Under the pieces are notes generated by a model. That model was not told the origin of the DNA and searched no databases. It saw nothing but the letters and a program-made list of their open reading frames with translations. Position numbers and translations under genes: made by a program. A stretch of 6,874 nt of DNA from Candidatus Aminicenantota bacterium (GTDB taxonomy: Bacteria > Acidobacteriota > Aminicenantia > UBA2199), in NCBI GenBank assembly GCA_020355945.1, contig CP070627.1:8483674-8490547 (forward strand), read 5' to 3'. Positions within the stretch are counted from its first letter, which is position 1. Each line of letters begins with the position of its first letter. Shown piece after piece: positions 1-5,526 of the stretch.

Positions 1-942
1 AAAAGCAGCACCCTGAGCCTCCAATACCTGCATTCCCGGACCGATTACCCGGAAACAATCGCTCAAACCTATAACCAGGAAAACAACCTTTTTGAGGGCA
101 ATGCGCTGTCTGCATATTTTTCGCACCGCAGCCGCCATTTGATCTTCCATTTAAAATATGAGACCCTGTCCCCGGGTTTTCGCGCCGATTCCGGTTTTAT
201 TCCCCGGGTGGATACAAAAGAAATGGAAATAAAAATCAACCCGGTGCTCTGGGGGAAAGAGGGAAGCTGGTTCGACAGGCTGGCCGTGATGGTCCTGGCC
301 AATAATATTACCGACTTCAACAACCACCTGACAGACCGGATGGTGCTGTTGGCCGCTTCCTACACCGGGCCTTTGCAGACCTATTTTGAGACTGATTTTT
401 ACCTTCAGAAAGAGTTTTTTAACGGTATTACCTATGACTTGAACCGCCTGGCATTCTACCTGGTGATGAAGCCGGTAAGGGGACTGAACTATAATATTTA
501 TACAAGATTTGGCGATTCCATCGATTATTCCAACTCCCGCCTGGCAAAATCAAAGCTGCTCATGCCCAACCTGGAGGTCAGTCTCGGGAAACACCTGAAT
601 CTTAATGTCAGCTATATATTTGAAAACTTATCCTTAAAAGATGAAAAAATATACACGGCAAATATTTTGCAAACCAGGTTTATTTATAATATAAATGTGC
701 GCACCTTTGTCCGGGCTATTTTTCAGTATACCCATATCAATCGCAATACCCGGCTTTACCTGGCGGCTGTTGATCCCCTGACGAAAACCCTTTTTACCCA
801 GTTCTTAATTTCTTACAAAATCAATCCCCAGACGGTATTGTTCATCGGCTATTCGGATAATCAACTGGGTATGAGAGGCTGTGACCTTACCAGGACCGAT
901 CGGACATTTTTCTTAAAAATAGGCTATGCATTAGTCTTGTAA
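1..942 (+). CDS. C-terminal part of a DUF5916-like outer-membrane beta-barrel protein (5' end outside window)
   Basis: The frame is open from the first base to a TAA at 940-942, giving 313 residues without a start, so the gene begins upstream. The visible part consists of alternating polar/hydrophobic aromatic-rich strands separated by short turns, as in an outer-membrane beta-barrel, and ends on a strand rich in F, Y and L (IGYALVL). Near residues 60-71 is the segment FRADSGFIPRVD, which matches my memory of the conserved F-x-A-D-x-G-F-x-x-R-x-D motif of DUF5916 proteins, whose missing N-terminus would be a CBM9-like domain. The function of that family is not established; surface carbohydrate or polymer handling is a guess. 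A TTG-initiated reading from 139 is an internal codon, not a start. The gene is followed by a 71-nt gap and then an unrelated nuclease-like gene. The barrel assignment is firmer than the family name. Confidence 0.72.
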   Translation, partial: KSSTLSLQYLHSRTDYPETIAQTYNQENNLFEGNALSAYFSHRSRHLIFHLKYETLSPGFRADSGFIPRVDTKEMEIKINPVLWGKEGSWFDRLAVMVLANNITDFNNHLTDRMVLLAASYTGPLQTYFETDFYLQKEFFNGITYDLNRLAFYLVMKPVRGLNYNIYTRFGDSIDYSNSRLAKSKLLMPNLEVSLGKHLNLNVSYIFENLSLKDEKIYTANILQTRFIYNINVRTFVRAIFQYTHINRNTRLYLAAVDPLTKTLFTQFLISYKINPQTVLFIGYSDNQLGMRGCDLTRTDRTFFLKIGYALVL

Positions 943-978
943 CCCTAACAACGGTTCACGAAAAAATTTGCTAACCAA

Positions 979-1007
979 TTGAAAAAAGGGAAAGCATGGA
1001 TTAAAAT
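979..1007 (+). promoter_or_regulatory. Candidate sigma-70 promoter giving a leaderless mRNA for the OLD-type gene
   Basis: TTGAAA at 979-984 and TAAAAT at 1002-1007 are separated by exactly 17 nt. Each is one mismatch from the housekeeping consensus (TTGACA and TATAAT). Transcription would start 6-8 nt after the -10 box, at about 1013-1015, which is the ATG of the downstream gene at 1014. No well-spaced Shine-Dalgarno sequence precedes that ATG; AAAGG at 1008-1012 lies only one base away. The stretch is AT-rich, so a chance match is possible. Confidence 0.5.
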
Positions 1008-1013
1008 AAAGGC

Positions 1014-2798
1014 ATGAAACAACTGCGCTATATCGAAATTGAGCATTTCAAAACGTTTGAAGAGAAAATTCGTATCGAATTAGGTCATCCCGCGGTTCTT
1101 ATTGGTCCCAATAATGCAGGTAAAACCAGTGTTATCCAGGCGCTGGCCCTGTGGAACCGCGGCATTCAAGCCTGGTATGATAAGAAGGGACAGCCTGGTC
1201 TTAAAGATAAACGAGAACGTATTTCTGCCGGTATTAACCGTCTGCACATCCTGGAAATGCCGGTATCCGAGACCCGGTTCTTATGGACTCATACCCGGGT
1301 TAGGCGAGGTAATACCCCGATTGAAATGACAATCAATGTGGGTTTGGAATATAAGGGAAAAGTGTTTGATTGCCGCCTGGTTTTTAAGCAGCGGGACAGC
1401 GAAGTAATTCACTGCCGTCCCTGCCCGGAAACGGTTGGACACGAAGAGCTATTGGCCTTTGCTGCCGGACTGCGGTTCAGTTTGCTTTATCCGATGTCTG
1501 GGATAGAAATGGACGAACCCCTCCTTCAAGAAGGCAGGATCAATGTACTGATGGGGCAAGGCCAAACCGCCCAGGTATTACGTAACTTATGCTACAAAGT
1601 GACGGAAAATGATCTGGAATATGGAACTTCGGATTGGAGTTCCATCCTGGCCCTGATGAAAACACTTTTCTCAGTGGAATTGAAAAGGCCCCAACTCAAC
1701 GCCAAACGAGGGGATCTTATTTTGAAATATCACCAGGAGGGGATTGATCGTGACCTGGACATCTCATTGGCCGGCCGTGGTTTGCAGCAAATGCTGTTGG
1801 TCCTGGCTTATTTATACTCCCATAAGCGCAGTATTTTATTGATAGACGAACCGGATGCCCATCTTGAAATCCTGAGACAAAAACAGGTTTATGAGATACT
1901 CAAGGATGTGGCCCACGAGAACCAGTGCCAGGTAGTAATTGCCACGCACTCCGAAGTTATCCTGGATGATGCGGTGGAAACAAACCTTACCCTGTTGATT
2001 AACGGTGAAGCGGTCAACCTGGCGACTCAAGCGGATATGAGGTATTCGTTGAGAACTTTTGGCATCGAGCATTATTACAAAGCGAAGCTTCTCCCCCGCA
2101 TCCTTTACGTCGAAGGAAGTACAGACCTGGCCAATCTCAAGTCCCTTGCCAAAAAATTGAAACACAGGGCCTATGAAATATTAAGCGGGAAATTGAATTA
2201 CTATTACACCCAGGACACATTCCCCGGTAATTCCCTGGAAAAGCGTCTTGACAGGATTGGGGGGGCTTACTTAAACTATAAGCAGCACTTTCACACATTA
2301 AAACATTTTGTCCGGGAATTTAAAGGTATTGCTGTTTTTGACAGGGATGATCGAGATGTCCGGGACATGATCGAAAGCGATCTGGCAGTGGTTTACTGGA
2401 AAAACTACGAATTGGAAAATTATTTTATCACTCCCGAACTTATTCTTAGATTTATTGAAACCCGATATGAAAGCGAAGCTCCTTTGTTTAAGGCTCCCGC
2501 TTATTCTATGATGAAAGATATAATTGATCAACGGCTGCTAATCGAGGTTTTCTCCAATGATAAAAATCAACTCCAGGAGTTTCGCCAGTCCAGTAAGAAC
2601 TTGCGCCGGACTCTATTGAGAAATCTTAAAATGAGCAAATTTACTGACCAGGTATTTGAAGAATTTGCGAAATCGCAAAATCAACCCATCTTGCTTAAAA
2701 AGGGCGAGTACCACCAATTGATTGAATTCATGGATATTGAAGATATCCCTGGAGAGGTGACGGAAAAACTCGACCTTATTGTCGAATACCTTACCTGA
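1014..2798 (+). CDS. AAA-ATPase with C-terminal TOPRIM domain, OLD-family nuclease-like
   Basis: This 594-residue protein has an SMC/RecF-like ATPase half: Walker A GPNNAGKTS at residues 31-39, a degenerate ABC signature SLAGRGLQQ at 251-259, Walker B ILLIDEPD at 274-281 and a switch histidine in ATHSE at 310-314. A TOPRIM-like half follows, with the acidic residue in YVEGSTD (E367), the acidic cluster DRDD at 443-446 and an ELENYF segment near 466-471 that often follows TOPRIM in these proteins. This order is that of OLD (overcoming lysogenization defect) nucleases, which couple ATP binding or hydrolysis to DNA cleavage; several members act in phage defence. No UvrD-like partner (GajB-type) or AriB/retron partner is adjacent, so it looks like a standalone class 1 type. 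The ATG at 1014 is the only reasonable start because TAA lies in frame at 1002, and the N-terminus IEIEHFKTFEEKIRIEL is canonical. The real substrate and any defence role are unproven. Confidence 0.88.
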   Translation: MKQLRYIEIEHFKTFEEKIRIELGHPAVLIGPNNAGKTSVIQALALWNRGIQAWYDKKGQPGLKDKRERISAGINRLHILEMPVSETRFLWTHTRVRRGNTPIEMTINVGLEYKGKVFDCRLVFKQRDSEVIHCRPCPETVGHEELLAFAAGLRFSLLYPMSGIEMDEPLLQEGRINVLMGQGQTAQVLRNLCYKVTENDLEYGTSDWSSILALMKTLFSVELKRPQLNAKRGDLILKYHQEGIDRDLDISLAGRGLQQMLLVLAYLYSHKRSILLIDEPDAHLEILRQKQVYEILKDVAHENQCQVVIATHSEVILDDAVETNLTLLINGEAVNLATQADMRYSLRTFGIEHYYKAKLLPRILYVEGSTDLANLKSLAKKLKHRAYEILSGKLNYYYTQDTFPGNSLEKRLDRIGGAYLNYKQHFHTLKHFVREFKGIAVFDRDDRDVRDMIESDLAVVYWKNYELENYFITPELILRFIETRYESEAPLFKAPAYSMMKDIIDQRLLIEVFSNDKNQLQEFRQSSKNLRRTLLRNLKMSKFTDQVFEEFAKSQNQPILLKKGEYHQLIEFMDIEDIPGEVTEKLDLIVEYLT

Positions 2799-2880
2799 CG
2801 AGAAAGGTGCCGGGTTAATTATTTCTCAACAATTTATAGAATTTCTGCTGCATTTAATTAAAGAGAAACCAGTCGGTGGA

Positions 2881-3639
2881 TCAAACTTTTACGTTCTTAA
2901 TGATTTCTATAAAATCAGGCGCCTTCAACGACGCTCCTCCCACCAACGCACCATCAACATTAGGTAAAGCCAACAACTCTTTACTATTGGAAGGTTTAAC
3001 AGACCCTCCATAAAGGATACGAACCACTTCCCCTGTCTGACCACCGAATTTCATAGAAAGCGAAAATCGAATCAACCGGTGAACTTCCTCTACCTGTTCC
3101 GGCGTCGCTGTCTTACCCGTACCGATAGCCCAAACCGGCTCATAGGCAATAATAAGTCGAGAAATTTCTTCTGCTGCCAGGTCTAACAACCCCACTGCCA
3201 ATTGCCGCCCAATAACAGGAGCCACTTCCCCTCTTTCCCGTTCCGCCAATGTCTCCCCGACACACACAATCGGGACTAAATCATTCCTGAAAGCAGCTTT
3301 TATCTTTTTATTTACGATTTCATCAGTTTCACCAAAGTACTGCCGGCGCTCCGAATGACCCACAATAACATAATCAGCACCTGCGTCCTTGATCTGCTTC
3401 CCCGAACACTCCCCGGTAAACGCCCCCTGGTCCTCAAAATGCAAGTTCTGAGCCGCTATCCCAATATAGGAATCCTCTAAATGCCCGGCAACCCCCGGCA
3501 AACACAAAAACGGCGGCGCTACCACCACATCCGTTTCACCAGGAAAAAGCAAACCATAATGTATACCATCAACCAGCTCAATCGCCTGGCTCAACGTTAA
3601 ATTCATCTTCCAATTACCTGCTATAATCGGTGTTCTCAT
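2881..3639 (-). CDS. tpiA: Triose-phosphate isomerase
   Basis: The enzyme interconverts dihydroxyacetone phosphate and glyceraldehyde-3-phosphate. The 252-residue length is typical of the family. Signature elements are all present: N9 and K11 in GNWKMN, catalytic H95 in VGHSERR, catalytic E167 in YEPVWAIGTG, the flexible loop 6 after it, and the phosphate-binding YGGSV at 210-214. The start at 3639 is chosen because the family begins a few residues before GNWKMN. A longer in-frame reading to 3819 would add about 60 residues translated from intergenic repeats and is rejected. The ribosome-binding site is weak (GAAGG about 11 nt upstream). The gene is last in the visible BMC operon, separated from the aldolase by a 180-nt repeat-filled spacer. 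It has no encapsulation-like helix, so it is probably cytosolic and would handle triose phosphates released by the two aldolases. It may also be an ordinary glycolytic gene placed here by chance. Confidence 0.96.
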   Translation of the reverse strand: MRTPIIAGNWKMNLTLSQAIELVDGIHYGLLFPGETDVVVAPPFLCLPGVAGHLEDSYIGIAAQNLHFEDQGAFTGECSGKQIKDAGADYVIVGHSERRQYFGETDEIVNKKIKAAFRNDLVPIVCVGETLAERERGEVAPVIGRQLAVGLLDLAAEEISRLIIAYEPVWAIGTGKTATPEQVEEVHRLIRFSLSMKFGGQTGEVVRILYGGSVKPSNSKELLALPNVDGALVGGASLKAPDFIEIIKNVKV

Positions 3640-3675
3640 TTTTATTTTTGCCTTCGGCGGCCAGGGGGACGAGAT

Positions 3676-3710
3676 CATTGCGCATGGCGCATGGCGCATA
3701 GCGTATGGGG
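3676..3710. repeat. ATGCGCC heptamer tandem repeat
   Basis: On the minus strand this reads ATGCGCC-ATGCGCC-ATGCGCA-ATG, preceded by a degenerate CATACGCT unit, so about three clean 7-bp units plus a decayed one. It lies in the spacer between the class II aldolase and tpiA. I recall similar CATGCGC tandem stretches, translating to peptides such as APCAMRH, as dispersed low-complexity repeats in several environmental bacterial genomes, but I cannot verify that here. It has no evident coding role. Confidence 0.75.
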
Positions 3711-3726
3711 CAATGCACTTTGCCAT

Positions 3727-3801
3727 TATAGGCTCCCCGCGCCGCGGGGCCCCTGGACCCCCACAAAACTTTTCATTAAAAATGGTCTGTGTCTGTTTGT
3801 G
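3727..3801 (-). repeat. Composite dispersed repeat, copy 1 (GC hairpin plus CTGTGT module)
   Basis: The hairpin core CCCCGC-GCC-GCGGGG occupies 3735-3749, flanked by TATAGGCT on one side and CCCCTGGACCCCC plus an AT-rich tail on the other. It is followed at 3784-3801 by a CTGTGTCTGTTTGTG segment. The same composite occurs in inverted orientation at 5358-5454, nearly identical over about 55 bp apart from one-base length changes in homopolymer runs and small differences in the AT-rich tail. It lies between the class II aldolase and tpiA. There is no T-tract directly after the stem on either strand, so it is not a standard intrinsic terminator. Confidence 0.85.
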
Positions 3802-3819
3802 CAAAACCGCAGCCAACAA

Positions 3820-4587
3820 TCATTTTTCCTTTAAAACCTTTTTGAGCTCTTCCGCAATCAAATCCTTTATCAAATCAGTCTGCGTTTGTATTTGTGGTTG
3901 TCTGTCCGACTCTTTCGCTGTCGAAGGAAACATGACAGTTTTAGGCCCCAAACCAATTGATACCCGCTTTTCCAATAATTTCTGCTTATCCTCTCCAGGA
4001 AGAGTCATCACCGTACCCATAGACTTAGCATAATAATCAATCTTAAGTAGATGCTCCAACAACTCCATCCGTAAAAAAGCGTCTTTTACATCCCCTGCAA
4101 CTGACAACACACCATTACCCGCCATCATAAACACATCACATTTGGCTAAAGCATCAGCAACGATTTCATCATTCTCTTTGGCTCCAGGCATGGCATAACG
4201 AGCCACAGGAATTAAATCTCCAATAGAAACAACAGCTTCAGGAACATTGATCTCAAAATCACCGCCCACTAAACCCCTGGCCATGGCAAACGGCGGATGA
4301 GCATGAACCACTGCATTGATATCTTCCCTGACCCTGTATGCAGCCAGGTGCAGCTTGATTTCGGAAAAAGGCTTACCAATGCCTTGAAGTTTATTGCCTT
4401 CCATATCCAGGGTCAAAATCATTTCAGGAACAATATCCCCTTTACTCACAGCAGTAGGAGTGGCTAAAAGCATATCCTCAAACCGAACCGTCACATTACC
4501 GTCATGGTTAGCTACCCAACCTTTAGCCCAAAGTTTTTGAGAAATATCAACAATTGCTTTAATTAGATACTCTCGTCGGTTTCCCAT
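3820..4587 (-). CDS. Class II aldolase/adducin-family aldolase with C-terminal encapsulation-peptide-like helix (BMC cargo)
   Basis: The fold is that of L-fuculose-1-phosphate or L-rhamnulose-1-phosphate aldolases, zinc enzymes splitting the sugar phosphate into lactaldehyde and DHAP. Visible elements are GNVTVR (30-35), ATPTAVSKGD (42-51), the catalytic glutamate in PFSEIKLH (E76) and two zinc histidines in HAHPP (H95, H97). The third zinc histidine, expected in an ANHGV-type motif, is replaced: the sequence reads AGNGV with N158 (codon AAT) at that position. After the catalytic domain a Q/T-rich linker (about 229-237) leads to an amphipathic helix, TDLIKDLIAEELKKVLKEK (237-255). This matches the layout of encapsulation peptides, which are known at the C-terminus of BMC-associated class II aldolases. 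TGAGG lies 7 nt before the ATG. The gene sits between BMC-T and tpiA. The substrate cannot be fixed from sequence; fuculose/rhamnulose phosphate is the family-based guess, and the altered metal site makes it less certain. Confidence 0.88.
   Translation of the reverse strand: MGNRREYLIKAIVDISQKLWAKGWVANHDGNVTVRFEDMLLATPTAVSKGDIVPEMILTLDMEGNKLQGIGKPFSEIKLHLAAYRVREDINAVVHAHPPFAMARGLVGGDFEINVPEAVVSIGDLIPVARYAMPGAKENDEIVADALAKCDVFMMAGNGVLSVAGDVKDAFLRMELLEHLLKIDYYAKSMGTVMTLPGEDKQKLLEKRVSIGLGPKTVMFPSTAKESDRQPQIQTQTDLIKDLIAEELKKVLKEK
3879..3899 (-). repeat. Repeat-like segment inside the aldolase linker
   Basis: The plus-strand sequence TCTGCGTTTGTATTTGTGGTT resembles the CTGTGTATATCTGTGGTT segment (minus-strand view) of the composite repeat upstream of BMC-T, and the CTGTGT module at 3784-3801. 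It encodes the PQIQTQT part of the linker between the catalytic domain and the terminal helix. The similarity is short and imperfect, so the common origin is tentative. Confidence 0.4.
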
Positions 4588-4630
4588 TTTAATTCCTCAT
4601 GATGCCGCGCCCTCACCCGGAAACGAATGA

Positions 4631-4649
4631 AAACCGACACTACCGGTTT
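4631..4649. repeat. Small inverted repeat in the BMC-T/aldolase spacer
   Basis: AAACCG at 4631-4636 and CGGTTT at 4644-4649 form a 6-bp stem with a 7-nt loop. It lies 8 nt from repeat copy 3. It has no poly-T tail and its role is unknown; a stem this short could arise by chance. Confidence 0.35.
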
Positions 4650-4657
4650 GCGCAGCA

Positions 4658-4684
4658 TATAGGCTCCCCTCGCCGAGGGGTTCC
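4658..4684 (-). repeat. GC hairpin repeat, copy 3 (truncated, with compensatory base change)
   Basis: The segment TATAGGCTCCCCTCGCCGAGGGG shares the TATAGGCT flank and hairpin layout of copies 1 and 2, but the stem is CCCCTC/GAGGGG instead of CCCCGC/GCGGGG. One base pair is thus changed on both sides (G-C to T-A), keeping the pairing. The long CCTGGACCCCC arm and the CTGTGT module are missing. In the operon transcript the hairpin begins only 5 nt after the BMC-T stop codon. It is not followed by a U-run. Confidence 0.75.
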
Positions 4685-4685
4685 T

Positions 4686-5339
4686 TTAATCCAGTTGTTT
4701 TCCTGTACCTGAGGCTTTCATTTCATTTAATTGGTTTAAGATTTTCGCAGCGGCTTCTGCTGCTGAATCGATCTCAGATTCGGGTCCACTCAAGATGAGT
4801 CGTCCGGTAGCGCCAAAAGGTCTAATATCAATCAATTTAATACGGGCAGCTTTAAGTGCTTGATTACAGGCGATCAACAGGTAGGCCGCTGGTGTGGCTT
4901 CCAAAATAAAGACCGACTCCCCGGCCAAAACCATATTCCCTTTAGCTACGCCAGTAAACATAATGGCATGGTCTTGTTCCACGCTGCGAATGGTTTTTTC
5001 TGTTAATATCTTGACTTCAGCCCGGTCATTTTCATCGAGATTTGTTCTCCTTAATACAGCAGTACCTGCTTCCCTGACTTCTCCCTGGTCAGCATGATGA
5101 ACCATCATTAATCCATAGATTCTTTCTGTGACCACAGACCCTAAACGCACTTTTGTGGCTTTCAGTGCCACATCAATCATGGTATGAATTTCCATGGCCG
5201 GTGCGATTTCAATCAACAAGGCCGCATCATATTCTGACGGATCATACACGCGGTTATCTTTAGCGATATACTGTGCCAATTGTGGCTGCAAGCTATCGAT
5301 AAACGTTAGTGTTCTCAATTCGAAACCTTTTGCTTCCAT
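4686..5339 (-). CDS. Tandem-domain BMC shell protein, CsoS1D/CcmP-like trimer (BMC-T)
   Basis: The 217-residue protein has two BMC folds and would form a trimeric pseudohexamer in the facets of a microcompartment shell. It aligns by eye with carboxysomal CsoS1D: ELRTLTFIDSLQPQLAQYI (7-25), LLIEIAPAMEI (41-51), VVTERIYGLMMVH (69-81) and DQGEVREAG (84-92) in the first domain, then FILEATPAAYLLIACNQALK and the closing IRPFGATGRLILSG in the second. E72 and R73 match the Glu-Arg pair that opens and closes the large central pore in CsoS1D, so a gated, possibly double-stacked pore is inferred. A strong AGGAGGT lies 7 nt before the ATG. There is no carboxysome gene here, and the neighbours are aldolases, so this is a metabolosome version of the family. 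The C-terminal KASGTGKQLD tail is short and polar. Confidence 0.93.
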   Translation of the reverse strand: MEAKGFELRTLTFIDSLQPQLAQYIAKDNRVYDPSEYDAALLIEIAPAMEIHTMIDVALKATKVRLGSVVTERIYGLMMVHHADQGEVREAGTAVLRRTNLDENDRAEVKILTEKTIRSVEQDHAIMFTGVAKGNMVLAGESVFILEATPAAYLLIACNQALKAARIKLIDIRPFGATGRLILSGPESEIDSAAEAAAKILNQLNEMKASGTGKQLD

Positions 5340-5346
5340 TACAAAT

Positions 5347-5353
5347 ACCTCCT
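5347..5353 (-). promoter_or_regulatory. Strong Shine-Dalgarno of the BMC-T gene
   Basis: AGGAGGT on the minus strand with 7-nt spacing to the ATG is the best ribosome-binding site in the window. It fixes the start at 5339 and suggests high translation, as expected for an abundant shell protein. It lies directly downstream of the repeat element that ends at 5358. Confidence 0.85.
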
Positions 5354-5357
5354 ATTT

Positions 5358-5454
5358 AACCACAGATATACACAGAACACAAACATACATAAACCACCAT
5401 TAATAAAAAGTTTTTGTGGGGGGTCCAGGGGGCCCCGCGGCGCGGGGAGCCTAT
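5358..5454 (+). repeat. Composite dispersed repeat, copy 2 (inverted relative to copies 1 and 3)
   Basis: The element contains AACCACAGATATACACAGAAC from 5358, then an AT-rich part with AAAAAGTTTTT, then GGGGGGTCCAGGGGGCCCC and the hairpin core CCCCGC-GGC-GCGGGG at 5433-5447, ending AGCCTAT. It is the reverse complement of copy 1 with one-base insertions in the homopolymer runs. It fills most of the 159-nt gap between deoC and the BMC-T gene and reaches to within 5 nt of the BMC-T Shine-Dalgarno. Confidence 0.85.
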
Positions 5455-5490
5455 TAGAGGTGGTACTGTTTCTGAGGATGTTTCTCATTC

Positions 5491-5526
5491 CACCACCTTC
5501 ACCTGGAACCTGCACCTGTCACCTTT
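5491..5526 (-). repeat. AGGT 6/7-bp tandem repeat across the deoC stop codon
   Basis: On the minus strand the motif AGGT occurs five times at alternating 7- and 6-nt spacing (units AGGTGAC, AGGTGC, AGGTTCC, AGGTGA, AGGTGG). The deoC stop codon TGA (5499-5501) lies inside the fourth unit, so the last residues of DeoC are encoded by the repeat. Confidence 0.65.

Noticed and set aside
996..1004. Tiny upstream ORF (Met-Asp-stop) before the OLD-type gene
   Set aside because: Two codons are expected by chance, and under the predicted promoter it would lie upstream of the transcript start.
2799..2880. Bidirectional terminator between the convergent genes
   Set aside because: I looked for a GC-rich stem with a T-run on both strands and found none convincing in this AT-rich gap.
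2779..2967. Small plus-strand ORF between the OLD-type gene and tpiA
   Set aside because: It overlaps the ends of two well-supported genes, has no clear ribosome-binding site and no recognisable domain.
3676..3710. CRISPR-like repeat array
   Set aside because: The units are 7 bp direct tandem copies without spacers, and no cas gene is nearby.
3735..3749. Hairpin copies as intrinsic terminators
   Set aside because: The stems are strong, but no copy is followed directly by a T-run on the transcribed strand.
3640..3819. In-frame N-terminal extension of triose-phosphate isomerase
   Set aside because: The extra residues are translations of the hairpin and heptamer repeats. The family starts a few residues before GNWKMN, so the start at 3639 is preferred.
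3713..4033. Plus-strand ORF with the peptide SPRRGAPGPP
   Set aside because: It is a shadow of the repeat element and of the aldolase gene on the other strand, with no domain features.
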